In this document: positions 50,141-58,304 of the stretch, piece after piece
Numbering within the stretch: the stretch's first letter is position 1
Layout of the letters: each line of letters opens with the position of its first letter
From: Gaiella occulta
GTDB taxonomy: Bacteria > Actinomycetota > Thermoleophilia > Gaiellales > Gaiellaceae
Assembly: GCF_003351045.1 (NCBI RefSeq)
Contig: NZ_QQZY01000005.1
Span: 124,001 to 188,000, forward strand
Direction of reading: 5' to 3'
DNA length: 64,000 nucleotides
Position numbers and translations under genes: made by a program
The notes under the pieces: model-generated
What the model saw: only the letters and a program-made list of their open reading frames with translations
Databases searched by the model: none
What the model was told of the DNA's origin: nothing

Positions 50141-50543
50141 TGGAGGCCCCGCCGCTCGTCGTCCGCGCGCTCGCGCCGGCCGGGAAGCACGGTCTCACGA
50201 TGTCGTGTCCACCCGAGGAAGGCGCGCTGCTGCACGTGCTCGCCGCCAGGCGCGGGCTCGTTCGCGCGGGCGAGATCGGTACGGGCAGCGGGGTCGCCGC
50301 CGCATGGATCGTGGCGGCGCTGCCGCCGCAGATCCCGTCCGTCACGGTCGAGATCGACGGCGATCGCGCCGTGGCCGCAGCCGGCCTGCTCGCCCCCGGC
50401 GGGACAGCCGTGCTCGACGACTTCCGGGACGACAGGGGCTCCCCGGCCGGCATCGCGACGCCTGGCTCTCCCATCCGTCGCTCGCCGCCGTCGAGCTGCG
50501 GCTGACGCCGCGGCGGAGCGCCGTCGTCGCCGTGCGGCGGTAG
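50140..50543 (+). pseudogene. Decayed O-methyltransferase gene
   Basis: The start is an intact O-methyltransferase: GKHGLTMSCPPEEGALLHVLAARRGLVRAGEIGTGSGVAAAWIVAALPP. It jumps from VEIDGDRA straight to AGLLAPGGTAVLDDF, skipping about 60 residues that hold the middle methyltransferase motifs. Near 50450 the frame then shifts: the expected end, DAWLSHPSLAAVELRLTPRRSAVVAVRR, runs in another frame up to 50543, while the original frame stops at 50505. An internal deletion plus a frameshift make this a pseudogene, unless the assembly is wrong. Confidence 0.7.
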
Positions 50544-50614
50544 GCGGGTCGGCGCCCGCGGTACCCGCTGCCTCGGAGCTACAGCCTCGCAGCGGCGCTG
50601 CCGATAGACCGCTC

Positions 50615-52132
50615 GTGGTCACCTGGCCCCATTCCCCCGACGACATCGGGGGCTTCCTCATCACATGGCTCCCGATCATCTTCTTCGGGATCATCATCGT
50701 CCTGCTCCTGCGCACCATGTCGCTGGTGCCGAAGGTGAAGCCGGCGATGGTCGACCGCGACACCACCGACCCGGTCGGGTGGGACGACGTCGCCGGCGTG
50801 GACGAGGCGAAGGAGGAGCTGAAGGAGGTCGTCGAGTTCCTCCGAGACCGCAAGAAGTTCGAGCGGCTCGGCGCCCGCGTGCCCAAGGGCATCCTCCTCT
50901 ACGGCCCACCGGGGACGGGCAAGACGCTGCTCGCGAAGGCGGCCGCGAACGAGTCGGGCGCGAACTTCTACTCGTCGAGCGCGTCGGCGTTCGTCGAGAT
51001 GTTCGCGGGTCTCGGCGCCGCCCGCATCCGCAAGCTGTTCGAGGATGCGCGCAAGAACGCGCCCTCGATCGTGTTCATCGACGAGCTCGACGCCGTCGGC
51101 AGCGCCCGCTCGGGCGGCGCCCACAACCGCGAGCACGACCAGACGCTGAACCAGCTGCTCGTCGAGCTGGACGGCTTCGGCAGCTCGGACGAGGTCGTGA
51201 TCATGGGCGCCTCCAACCGCCTCCAGGATCTCGACCCGGCCCTGCTGCGACCCGGCCGCTTCGACCGGCAGGTCAACGTGGCGCCCCCCGACCTCACGGG
51301 CCGCGAGGACATCCTGCGCGTGCACACGCGCTCGAAGCCGCTCGGCGCGGACGTCGACCTCTCCGTCCTCGCGCGCCGTACGGCCGGTCTCACCGGCGCC
51401 GACCTGGCGAACATCGCCAACGAGGCCGCCATCTTCGCTGCGCGCAAGGACCAGCAGTACATCCGCCAGGAGGACTTCGAGGGCGCGATGGAGCGCGTCC
51501 TCACGGGGCTCCAGAAGCGCCGCGTGGTGACGGAGAAGGAGAAGCGCATCCTCGCCTACCACGAGGCCGGGCATGCGCTCCTCGCCCACCTCATGGGCGA
51601 CGTGATGCCGATCCAGAAGGTGACCATCGTCGGCCGCGGCGACGCGCTCGGCATGGCGTACTACCTGCCGGTCGAGGATCGCTATCTGCACACGAAGGAA
51701 GAGCTGCTCGACGTGATGAAGGTCGCCCTCGCGGGCCGGGCCGCCGAGGAGATCGTCTTCGGCCGCGTCACGAACGGCGCCGCCAGCGACCTCGAGAAGG
51801 TGACGCAGATCGCCCGCGCGATGGTGTTCGAGTTCGGCATGTCCGAGGTGGCGCCGTCACGCACGATGCGGGCCGACAACTACGCGCTCTCGGAGGAGAC
51901 GAAGCGGATGCGCGACAGCGAGCAGGCCCGTCTCACCGACCACGCCTACGAGGAGGCGCTCCGCCTCCTCGGCAAGCACCGTGCCACGCTCGACCGCCTC
52001 GCGGGCACGCTTCTCGAGAAGGAGACGATCGACCGCGACGAGTTCGTCACGCTGATGGCGGAGGTCGGACAGGAGTCGCGCTCGGCCGAGACCGTGGGCA
52101 CGGTGCGCGCGCTCGAGCGCGCTGCCGAGTAG
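50615..52132 (+). CDS. FtsH-like AAA+ zinc metalloprotease, short form
   Basis: The 505-residue protein has one N-terminal membrane helix (about residues 14-34), a AAA+ module and an M41 peptidase domain. Walker A GPPGTGKT is at 97-104, Walker B in VFIDELDAVG, the second region of homology DPALLRPGRFDRQV, the zinc motif HEAGH at 316-320 and the third ligand region GAASDLEKVT. It lacks the extracytoplasmic domain and first helix of standard FtsH (about 610-650 residues). The pore loop reads FAG rather than FVG. It may be a paralogue with a special role in membrane-protein quality control. GTG 50615 is the best start. Confidence 0.88.
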   Translation: MVTWPHSPDDIGGFLITWLPIIFFGIIIVLLLRTMSLVPKVKPAMVDRDTTDPVGWDDVAGVDEAKEELKEVVEFLRDRKKFERLGARVPKGILLYGPPGTGKTLLAKAAANESGANFYSSSASAFVEMFAGLGAARIRKLFEDARKNAPSIVFIDELDAVGSARSGGAHNREHDQTLNQLLVELDGFGSSDEVVIMGASNRLQDLDPALLRPGRFDRQVNVAPPDLTGREDILRVHTRSKPLGADVDLSVLARRTAGLTGADLANIANEAAIFAARKDQQYIRQEDFEGAMERVLTGLQKRRVVTEKEKRILAYHEAGHALLAHLMGDVMPIQKVTIVGRGDALGMAYYLPVEDRYLHTKEELLDVMKVALAGRAAEEIVFGRVTNGAASDLEKVTQIARAMVFEFGMSEVAPSRTMRADNYALSEETKRMRDSEQARLTDHAYEEALRLLGKHRATLDRLAGTLLEKETIDRDEFVTLMAEVGQESRSAETVGTVRALERAAE

Positions 52133-52140
52133 GGCGCGGC

Positions 52141-52146
52141 TACGAT
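52141..52146 (+). promoter_or_regulatory. -10 hexamer TACGAT, leaderless start
   Basis: TACGAT ends seven bases before GTG 52154 in the 21-base gap after the FtsH-like gene. Confidence 0.4.
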
Positions 52147-52153
52147 CGGCCGC

Positions 52154-52558
52154 GTGACCACGCGCGGCATCCACCATCTCGGCGTCGCCGTCTCCGACCT
52201 CGACGAGGCGATCGGCACGTACGCGCGCCTGCTCGGCGGCACGGTCGAGCACCGCGCCGCCCTGCCCGACCAGGGCGTCTACGCCGCGTCGCTGCTCGTT
52301 GCCGGAAGCCGTATCGAGCTGCTCGCGCCGGACGGCGAGGACACCCCGGTGGGACGGTTCCTCGCCAGGCGCGGGCCCGGCATGCACCACGTCGCCTACG
52401 CCGTCGACGACGTCGCCGCCGCCCTCTCGGAGCTCGCCGGCGCCGGCGCGGAGTTGATCGACGAGCAGCCGCGCGTCGGCCTGTTCGGCCTGCAGGTCGC
52501 ATTCGTCCATCCCGACGCCGTCCACGGCGTCCTCACGGAGGTGGTTTCCCCGGCATGA
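52154..52558 (+). CDS. mce: Methylmalonyl-CoA epimerase
   Basis: The 134-residue VOC-fold protein interconverts methylmalonyl-CoA epimers in propionate metabolism. It has GIHHLGVAVSDLDEAI, SRIELLAPDGEDTPVGRFLARRGPGMHHVAYAVDD and EVVSP at the end, with the metal ligand pattern H, E, H, E. The length matches the family. A generic glyoxalase-like role is less likely. Its stop overlaps the DUF3107-like gene (ATGA). No mutase gene is nearby. Confidence 0.9.
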   Translation: MTTRGIHHLGVAVSDLDEAIGTYARLLGGTVEHRAALPDQGVYAASLLVAGSRIELLAPDGEDTPVGRFLARRGPGMHHVAYAVDDVAAALSELAGAGAELIDEQPRVGLFGLQVAFVHPDAVHGVLTEVVSPA

Positions 52559-52785
52559 GCACCGAACCAGAATCCGTCCGCATCGAGGTCGCGTTCGCGG
52601 GCGGGCCGATCATCGCCGCCAACGTCGCCCCCGCGGGCGCCGACGCGCTCGAGCACGCGCTCGCCTCCGCTGCGCAGGGAACGCACCAGCTCGACACCGA
52701 CGACGGCCGCGTCACGCTCGTCCTCGGCCGCGTCGCGTACATGAAGCGGTTCGCGCGAGACTCGAAAGTCGGCTTCGGCCTCTAG
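52555..52785 (+). CDS. DUF3107-like small protein
   Basis: The 76-residue protein begins TEPESVRIEVAFAGGPIIAANVA and ends RVTLVLGRVAYMKRFARDSKVGFGL. The DDGRVTLVLGRVAYM and final KVGFG segments resemble DUF3107, a short actinobacterial family ending in R-VGFG. The match is by eye. ATG 52555 overlaps the epimerase stop. Confidence 0.55.
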   Translation: MSTEPESVRIEVAFAGGPIIAANVAPAGADALEHALASAAQGTHQLDTDDGRVTLVLGRVAYMKRFARDSKVGFGL

Positions 52786-52824
52786 CGCTCCGGTGCGCGC
52801 CGCCCGGCCTCGTGGACGCGCGGC

Positions 52825-52830
52825 TACCCT
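52825..52830 (+). promoter_or_regulatory. -10 hexamer TACCCT, leaderless start of ychF-like gene
   Basis: TACCCT ends nine bases before ATG 52840, with no Shine-Dalgarno sequence. Confidence 0.35.
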
Positions 52831-52839
52831 ACGCCGCCC

Positions 52840-53778
52840 ATGGCTCTCGAGGTAGGCATCGTCGGTCTCCCCAACGCGGGGAAGACCACGCTCTTCAACG
52901 CCCTCACGAAGGCGGGAGCGGAGATCACCGCGTACGCATCCGTGACCGACAAGTCCAACGTCGGCATGGCGACGATCGCCGACGACCGGCTCGAGCGTCT
53001 CGCCGCCCTCGTCAGGGCGCGCAAGGTGACGCCGGCGGCGGTTCGCGTGCAGGACGTGCCGGGAACCGGCCCCGCTCTCCTCGGCGGGCTGCGTCAGGTC
53101 GACGCGCTGCTCGCGGTCGCGGACGGATTCTCGGAGGGCGCCGATCCCGCGGGCGACCTCGAGACGTTGAAGCTCGAGCTGCTCGTCGCCGACGCCGACC
53201 ACGTCGCACGACGCCTGGAGCGCGTCGAGAAGCAGGCGAAGTCCGGCGACGCCGCCGTGCGCAAGGAGGCGGAGGCGCTCGGCGCGGTCCTCGCGCACCT
53301 GGAGAGCGGCAGGCCGCTGAGCGAATGGACGGGCGAGCTGCCGGGGGAGCTCGACCCCCTCACGACCAAGCCGCTGATAGCGATCGAGAACGGCCCCCAC
53401 GGCATCGACTGCAAGCTCGAGGCGGAGCTCGCAGAGCTTCCCGACGAGGAGGCCGCCGCCTTCCGCGAGGGCCCCTCCGCGCTCGACGAGGTCGTGCGCC
53501 GGCTCAAGGACGCCCTCGGCCTGATCACGTTCTTCACCGCCGGCGAGAAGGAGACGCGCGCGTGGACGCTCCGCGACGGCCAGACCGCGGTCGAGGCTGC
53601 CGCCACCATCCACTCGGACATCGCGCGCGGCTTCATCCGCTGCGAGGTGATCCGCTGGGACGACCTGCTCGAGGCCGGCTCGCATGCGGAGGCGGCGAAA
53701 CGGGCCCTGCAGCGCCTCGAGGGCAAGACATACGTCGTCCAGGACGGCGACGTGCTCAACATCCGCTTCAACGTGTGA
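52840..53778 (+). CDS. Divergent YchF/OLA1-type GTPase
   Basis: The 312-residue protein has the P-loop GLPNAGKTTLFNAL, a YchF-type switch region KSNVGMATIADDRLERLAAL, and a C-terminal TGS domain with LITFFTAGEKETRAWTLRDGQTAVEAAATIHSDIARGFIRCEVI and the end KTYVVQDGDVLNIRFNV. The G3 region is DVPGTG followed directly by LLGGLRQVDALL; standard YchF has DIAGLVKGASKGEGLGN. It is about 50 residues short, and no NKxE-type G4 motif is visible. It is therefore a YchF relative that may bind nucleotides differently, rather than the housekeeping protein. Confidence 0.8.
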   Translation: MALEVGIVGLPNAGKTTLFNALTKAGAEITAYASVTDKSNVGMATIADDRLERLAALVRARKVTPAAVRVQDVPGTGPALLGGLRQVDALLAVADGFSEGADPAGDLETLKLELLVADADHVARRLERVEKQAKSGDAAVRKEAEALGAVLAHLESGRPLSEWTGELPGELDPLTTKPLIAIENGPHGIDCKLEAELAELPDEEAAAFREGPSALDEVVRRLKDALGLITFFTAGEKETRAWTLRDGQTAVEAAATIHSDIARGFIRCEVIRWDDLLEAGSHAEAAKRALQRLEGKTYVVQDGDVLNIRFNV

Positions 53779-53824
53779 GCGGACGCGCGCTTCGGCCCGG
53801 CCTCCCACACCGCGTGCCGCCGCC

Positions 53825-54658
53825 TCACCCAGCCGCGATCAGCGCCGCCCCGGCGAGCGCGATCACCCCCCCGGCTGTCCGCGTTGCGCCGATGCGCTCG
53901 TGCAGCACGGCGCGGGCGAGCAGGATCGTCGTCACGGGGTAGAGCGAGCTGAGCACTGCGACGATCCCGACCGCACCCCTCGTCGAGGCCAGCGCGATGA
54001 GCGCATTCGCGCCGGTGTCGAACACGCCCACCGCGACGACGAGCGGCAGCAGCTCTCGCGCGACACGCGGGACGGCGCGCGTCGCGGAGAGCGCGACGAC
54101 AATCGCGCAGACCGAGCCGAAGCGGGCCGCCGCCGCCGCCCAGGGAGCGCCGTCCTTCGCCGCCTCGCCGATGCCGACGACGAAGAGGCCGAATCCGAGC
54201 GCGGCCGCAAGCGCGAGCGCGACGCCGGCCGCAACCGGCGCGCGGCCGCTTCCCGGCTCGCGCGCGACGAGCACGACGCCTGCGAGGGCGACGAGGATGC
54301 CGGCCCACTGCAGCGCCCCCGGGGAGCGGCCGCGGGCGAGATCGACCGCGAGGGGGACGGCGGGGGACGTGGCCGAGATGGGCGCCACGATGCCGATGGC
54401 GCCGACTGCCATGCCGCGGTAGAGGCAGCCGAGCCCGACGACGCCCGCAACGCCGGCGCCGAAGGCGATCAGCAGCGCGCGGGCCTCCGGTCGGCCGGAT
54501 CCGCTTGCCAGCACCCACACGGCAAGCCCGGAGAGGCCGGCCAGCTGCGACCAGAACAGCACCAGGAGCACGCGCACGCGGCGTGACGCGACGCCGCCGA
54601 AGAAGTCGCCCGTTCCCCACAGCGCCGCCGCGCACAGCGCCAGCACGACCCCTGTCAT
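53825..54658 (-). CDS. EamA/DMT-family transporter
   Basis: The 277-residue protein has ten predicted membrane helices in two EamA repeats. It begins TGVVLALCAAALWGTGDFFGGVASRR and has the VAPISATSPAVPLAV and VLSSLYPVTTILLARAVLHERIGATRTAGGVIALAG segments of drug/metabolite transporters. The cargo is unknown. ATG 54658 lies six bases after the HD-domain gene stop, so the two are co-transcribed. Confidence 0.87.
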   Translation of the reverse strand: MTGVVLALCAAALWGTGDFFGGVASRRVRVLLVLFWSQLAGLSGLAVWVLASGSGRPEARALLIAFGAGVAGVVGLGCLYRGMAVGAIGIVAPISATSPAVPLAVDLARGRSPGALQWAGILVALAGVVLVAREPGSGRAPVAAGVALALAAALGFGLFVVGIGEAAKDGAPWAAAAARFGSVCAIVVALSATRAVPRVARELLPLVVAVGVFDTGANALIALASTRGAVGIVAVLSSLYPVTTILLARAVLHERIGATRTAGGVIALAGAALIAAG

Positions 54659-54664
54659 GCAGCG

Positions 54665-55504
54665 TCAGCCCTCGCCGACGGGACGGGTCGCCGCCTGTGC
54701 GTCCAGCTGGTTCGCGTGGTAGAGCACGGATGCCTCCGCCGTGCGGGCGCTCGCGCGGTCGTGGTGCGAGGCGACGGCGTGCAGCAGCTCCGCGCGCAGG
54801 GCGGCGTCGAGCCCGCCGGCACGCTGCTCGATCAGCCGCAGCCCCAGGTGGACGTGGCCGAGCAGGCGTCCTTCCTCGGTCTGCCGGAACGCCGGACCGC
54901 GCTCGAGCTCGAGCGTGCGGCCGACGTCGTGCACGAGCGCGGCGGCAACCAGCAGGTCGTGGCGCAGGCGTGGGTGCAGCTGCGCCGTCTCGCGGCAGAG
55001 CGTCGTCACGCCGACGGTGTGCTCGAGCAGCCCGCCCGCGTAGCCATGGTGGCCGTCTGCGCCCGCGGCGGGAAGCGCCCGCAGCGACGCGCGCAGGGCG
55101 CCGTCGTCGAGGAACCCGGCGACGAGCTCCGCGAGGCCGGGGTGGGCGATCTCGCCGGCGAGGAACTCGAGGAAGCCGTCGAGCTCGTCCGCGTCCCTGC
55201 GCATCGCCGGAGCCATCGACGCCGGGTCGGCGTCCGGCGCGGCCTCGAGCGCGCGCACCTGCACCTGCAGCTTGCCGCCGAAGCGCTCGACCCTGCCCAG
55301 CACGCGCACGGCGTCTCCCTCGCCGAAGCGACGGTCGAGCAGCTCGACGTCGCTCCACACACGCGCCTCGATGCGTCCGCTCGGGTCGACGAGCTCGAGC
55401 GCGAGGTAGGGCTGGCCGTTGCGGGTGCGCCGCCGCTCCTTGCGCCCGACGGCGTACACGCCCTCGACGGTGCGGTCCTCTGCGAGCTCGGCGATCGTGG
55501 TCAT
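54665..55504 (-). CDS. OB-fold plus HD-domain nuclease (YhaM-like)
   Basis: The 279-residue protein has an N-terminal OB domain (about residues 10-95: TVEGVYAVGRKERRRTRNGQPYLALELVDPSGRIEARVWSDV) and a C-terminal HD phosphohydrolase domain with LEHTVGVTTLC, LVHDVG, HVHLGLRLIE and ASHHD. The same two-domain layout is found in YhaM, a 3'-5' exoribonuclease of Gram-positive bacteria, and in CMP-binding factor relatives. ATG 55504 has TAGACT ten bases upstream. It is divergent from the DUF1015 gene. Confidence 0.82.
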   Translation of the reverse strand: MTTIAELAEDRTVEGVYAVGRKERRRTRNGQPYLALELVDPSGRIEARVWSDVELLDRRFGEGDAVRVLGRVERFGGKLQVQVRALEAAPDADPASMAPAMRRDADELDGFLEFLAGEIAHPGLAELVAGFLDDGALRASLRALPAAGADGHHGYAGGLLEHTVGVTTLCRETAQLHPRLRHDLLVAAALVHDVGRTLELERGPAFRQTEEGRLLGHVHLGLRLIEQRAGGLDAALRAELLHAVASHHDRASARTAEASVLYHANQLDAQAATRPVGEG

Positions 55505-55514
55505 CGTGACGGGG

Positions 55515-55536
55515 AGTCTAGGCCCGAAGGTACGCT
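55515..55536. promoter_or_regulatory. Divergent -10 hexamers (TAGACT minus, TACGCT plus)
   Basis: TAGACT on the minus strand (55520-55515) lies ten bases before ATG 55504. TACGCT on the plus strand (55531-55536) lies seven bases before ATG 55544. The whole divergent gap is only 39 bases. Confidence 0.4.
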
Positions 55537-55543
55537 CGCGGTG

Positions 55544-56614
55544 ATGGCCGACGTCGCTCCGTTCCGTGCGATCCGCTACGCCGAGCCGGCGCCGTCCGTG
55601 ACCGCGCCTCCCTACGACGTGCTCACGCCGGAGCAGCGCGATGCCTACCGCGCCCGCGATGAGCACAACGTCGTTCGCCTGACGTTGAACGAGTCCGAGG
55701 AGGAGGCGGGGCGCCTCTTCCGGTCGTGGCTCGAGGAGGGGGTGCTCGTGCGCGACGACGAGCCCGCCGTGTGGGCCGTCGCCCAGGACTACGTCGGCCC
55801 CGACGGGGTCGCCCGCCGCCGCGAGGGGCTCGTCGCCTCCCTGCGTGTCGAGCCGTACGACACGCGCACCGTGCTTCCGCACGAGCGCACACACGCCGGG
55901 CCGAAGGAGAGCCGGCTGCGCCTGCTGCGTGCCGCCCGCGCCCAGCTCGAGCCGATCTTCCTGCTCTACGACGGCGACGCGCCCGTCGCGGTGCCCGACC
56001 GCGAGCCCGACCTCGCCGCCGACGCCACGCAGCTGTGGCGCATGCCGGGCGACGGTGTCGCGGAGGCCTTCGCCGACCGTCAGTTGCTCATCGCCGACGG
56101 CCACCACCGTTACGAGACCGCGGTCGCCTACGCCGCCGAGCAGGGCACGGCCGAGAGCGCACGCATGATGGTCGTGCTCGTCTCCACCTCCGATCCCGGA
56201 CTCGAGATCTTCCCCACGCACCGGCTCTTCCACGGCCACGACGAGGTCGTACCGCCGCCGGGCGGCTCGACCGACGTCGCCTCGGCGGTCGAGCGCCTCG
56301 GGCGGCTGCCGTACGACATCGCGCACGCCGTCGTCTACCGCCGCGGCGCCGCCTTCCCGGTCGTCGGCGAGCCGGGCGAGCTCGACGTGGAGCTCGTCGA
56401 GCGGATCATCGGCCACGAGGGCCTCGGCTACACGGCCGACCTCGCCGACGCGGTGGCGCAGGTCGACGCCGGCGTCTACGACGGCGCCTTCCTGCTGCGC
56501 GCAACCCGGATCGAGGACGTGTTCGAGCGGGCCCGCCGCGGCGAGGTGATGCCGCAGAAGACGACGTACTTCTTCCCGAAGCTCACGAGCGGGCTGCTGT
56601 TCCACCCGGTATGA
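55544..56614 (+). CDS. DUF1015 family protein
   Basis: The 356-residue protein matches the DUF1015 family: PFRAIRYAEPAPSVTAPPYDVLTPEQRDAYRARDEHNVVRLTL at the N-terminus, AVWAVAQDYVGPDG, LPHERTHAGPKESRLRLLRAARAQLEPIFLLY, LLIADGHHRYETAVAY and a C-terminal VMPQKTTYFFPKLTSGLLF. The family has been linked with SerC-type operons in some bacteria but has no settled activity. GADGHHR-type ADGHHRYETA suggests a nucleotide- or metal-binding site. The start could also be GTG 55541. It overlaps the phosphatase gene by four bases. Confidence 0.85.
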   Translation: MADVAPFRAIRYAEPAPSVTAPPYDVLTPEQRDAYRARDEHNVVRLTLNESEEEAGRLFRSWLEEGVLVRDDEPAVWAVAQDYVGPDGVARRREGLVASLRVEPYDTRTVLPHERTHAGPKESRLRLLRAARAQLEPIFLLYDGDAPVAVPDREPDLAADATQLWRMPGDGVAEAFADRQLLIADGHHRYETAVAYAAEQGTAESARMMVVLVSTSDPGLEIFPTHRLFHGHDEVVPPPGGSTDVASAVERLGRLPYDIAHAVVYRRGAAFPVVGEPGELDVELVERIIGHEGLGYTADLADAVAQVDAGVYDGAFLLRATRIEDVFERARRGEVMPQKTTYFFPKLTSGLLFHPV

Positions 56615-57408
56615 CCGACTGGCTCGAGCTCTGCCGTGCCTGCGTCGCCGACATCGACGCCGCTCTGCGAGACCTCCCCACGCGCGCCGAGCGAGAGCCG
56701 GTTCTGCGCGCGGGCGAGGGCGGCGACGACACGACGGCTGTTGATGCGGCCGCCGAGGCCGCCGTCGTCGCACGGCTGGAGGCGCTCGAGGCGGACTTCA
56801 CGCTCGTGTCCGAGGAGCTCGGCGTGCGCGTCTTCGGCGCCGGCGGCTCCACGCGCGTCGTCGTCGACCCGATCGACGGGTCGATCAACGCGAAGCGGGG
56901 CATTCCGTTCTTCTCCCTCTCGCTCGCCGTCGCGGACGGCCCCGCGATGAGCGACGTCGCCTTCGGCTATGTCTACGACTTCGGCGCGCGCGAGGAGTGG
57001 ACGGCGACGCGCGGCGGCGGAGCGACCCTGAACGGGTCACCGCTGTCCGCACCCGGCCCGAAGAGCCCGATCGAGATCCTCGCGTTCGAAGCCACGACGA
57101 CCGCGCTCGTCGCGGACAAGGCCGCGGCGATGGAGGGCGTCGCTCAGCGGCTGCGTGTGATGGGCTCGCTGGCGCTGTCGCTCTGCCATCTCGCCGCCGG
57201 CCGGGTCGACGCGGTCTGCTCGCTCAAGCCGGCGCGCTCGATCGACATCGCCGCGGCGCAGCTGCTCGTGCGCGAACGGGGCTACGCGATCGAGCTCTTC
57301 GATGACCCGCCCTTCGCGTGCGCGCCGCTCGATCTCGAAGGCCGCTCGCGGGTCGTGGCAGCGGCGACGGACGCCCTCTGCGCCCTCCTCGCCGAAGCGC
57401 TCGCCTGA
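56611..57408 (+). CDS. Inositol monophosphatase family protein
   Basis: The 265-residue lithium-sensitive phosphatase superfamily member shows TTAVDAAAEAAVVARL, the metal-binding EEL segment (SEELGVRVFG), VVVDPIDGSINAKRGIPFFSLSLAV and the C-terminal metal site in ARSIDIAAAQLL, where the family usually has WDxAAG. The last motif is altered (SIDIAAA). Substrate may be inositol-1-phosphate, fructose-1,6-bisphosphate or another phosphomonoester. ATG 56611 overlaps the DUF1015 stop. Confidence 0.85.
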   Translation: MTDWLELCRACVADIDAALRDLPTRAEREPVLRAGEGGDDTTAVDAAAEAAVVARLEALEADFTLVSEELGVRVFGAGGSTRVVVDPIDGSINAKRGIPFFSLSLAVADGPAMSDVAFGYVYDFGAREEWTATRGGGATLNGSPLSAPGPKSPIEILAFEATTTALVADKAAAMEGVAQRLRVMGSLALSLCHLAAGRVDAVCSLKPARSIDIAAAQLLVRERGYAIELFDDPPFACAPLDLEGRSRVVAAATDALCALLAEALA

Positions 57409-57412
57409 CGCC

Positions 57413-57435
57413 GAGGGGCGGCTCGGCCGCCCCTC
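57413..57435. terminator. 10-bp hairpin between convergent genes
   Basis: GAGGGGCGGC (57413-57422) and GCCGCCCCTC (57426-57435) pair perfectly around TCG. It starts five bases after the phosphatase stop and sits before the convergent membrane-protein gene, so it can end both transcripts. Confidence 0.6.
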
Positions 57436-57465
57436 GCTTCCTCCTCGTGCAGATGTTCCCGCGGG

Positions 57466-58107
57466 TCAGCCCGTGACGGGCCTCGCCGGCGTGCCGGCCT
57501 TCGCCGTCTCGTCGACCCGGGCGGTCGTGCCGAGCGCCATGACGGCGAGGATCATGAAGCCGATGCCGCTGAGCAGGAGCGCGATTGCGACGACGAGCCC
57601 GAACAGCGCGATCTGCTCTGCCATGTAGGAGACGTTGAGCGCGGTCGAGAGCGCCGTCGCGGTGACCCAGGTGTTGCGGGCGGCGTTCGGGACGGGCTTG
57701 CCGTCGGCCATCAGCGCCGCCGCCGCGTCGCTCGTGCCCTTCGGGTCGCTCGGATCGGCCGCAGAGGCGAAGCGCCCCATCTGCGCGTAGGTGAGCCCGC
57801 CCGACGACTCCAGCGCGTGGATGCGCATGTACTGTGCGAAGCAGCGCGCATCGGATCCGCTCGTGATCTCCTTGTCGGCGACGTCGCAGGTCGGTAGGGC
57901 GGTCGTCGCCGGCAGCCCCGCCTCCTTCGCGGCCTTCCGGATCTCGGAGGGCTTCATGTCGGGCGAGCCGACGATGAACTCCCGCGAGAGCTCGTCGCTG
58001 ACGGTGCTGCGGGCGTTGATGCTCATGACGAGCGCTCCGATCCCGAACGCGATCAACACCACGCCGGCGACGATGCCGCCGAGCTCGAGCAGTCTCTTCG
58101 TGTTCAT
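57466..58107 (-). CDS. Membrane protein of unknown function
   Basis: The 213-residue protein has an N-terminal membrane helix (about residues 8-29), an extracytoplasmic region of about 125 residues with two cysteines (TCDVADKE and ARCFAQYMRIHALE), and a second helix near residues 165-193. GGGGAGG precedes ATG 58107. The central region contains SREFIVGSPDMKPSEIRKAAKEAG. I do not recognise the family. Similar two-helix proteins are common in actinobacteria. The 197 bases upstream hold no other gene. Confidence 0.7.
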   Translation of the reverse strand: MNTKRLLELGGIVAGVVLIAFGIGALVMSINARSTVSDELSREFIVGSPDMKPSEIRKAAKEAGLPATTALPTCDVADKEITSGSDARCFAQYMRIHALESSGGLTYAQMGRFASAADPSDPKGTSDAAAALMADGKPVPNAARNTWVTATALSTALNVSYMAEQIALFGLVVAIALLLSGIGFMILAVMALGTTARVDETAKAGTPARPVTG

Positions 58108-58289
58108 GACGCTACCTCCCCATCCGTCGGTCTACGCCGGCCCCGCCGCCCGCGCGCTCACGGGAGCTCGTGGACGAGGCCGATGCCGTCACTCTCGCCT
58201 CGACGCGCGCGCGCGGCATCCGCTGAGTGCACGCCGTCGGGTACGGGAAGACCGCCTCTCGTGCTGCGGGCGACTACGGACGGCGCTGG

Positions 58290-58295
58290 TACGCT
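58290..58295 (+). promoter_or_regulatory. -10 hexamer TACGCT, leaderless start of mrp
   Basis: TACGCT ends nine bases before ATG 58305 and is the same hexamer seen before the DUF1015 and pgi genes. Confidence 0.4.
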
Positions 58296-58304
58296 CATGA
58301 GCGG

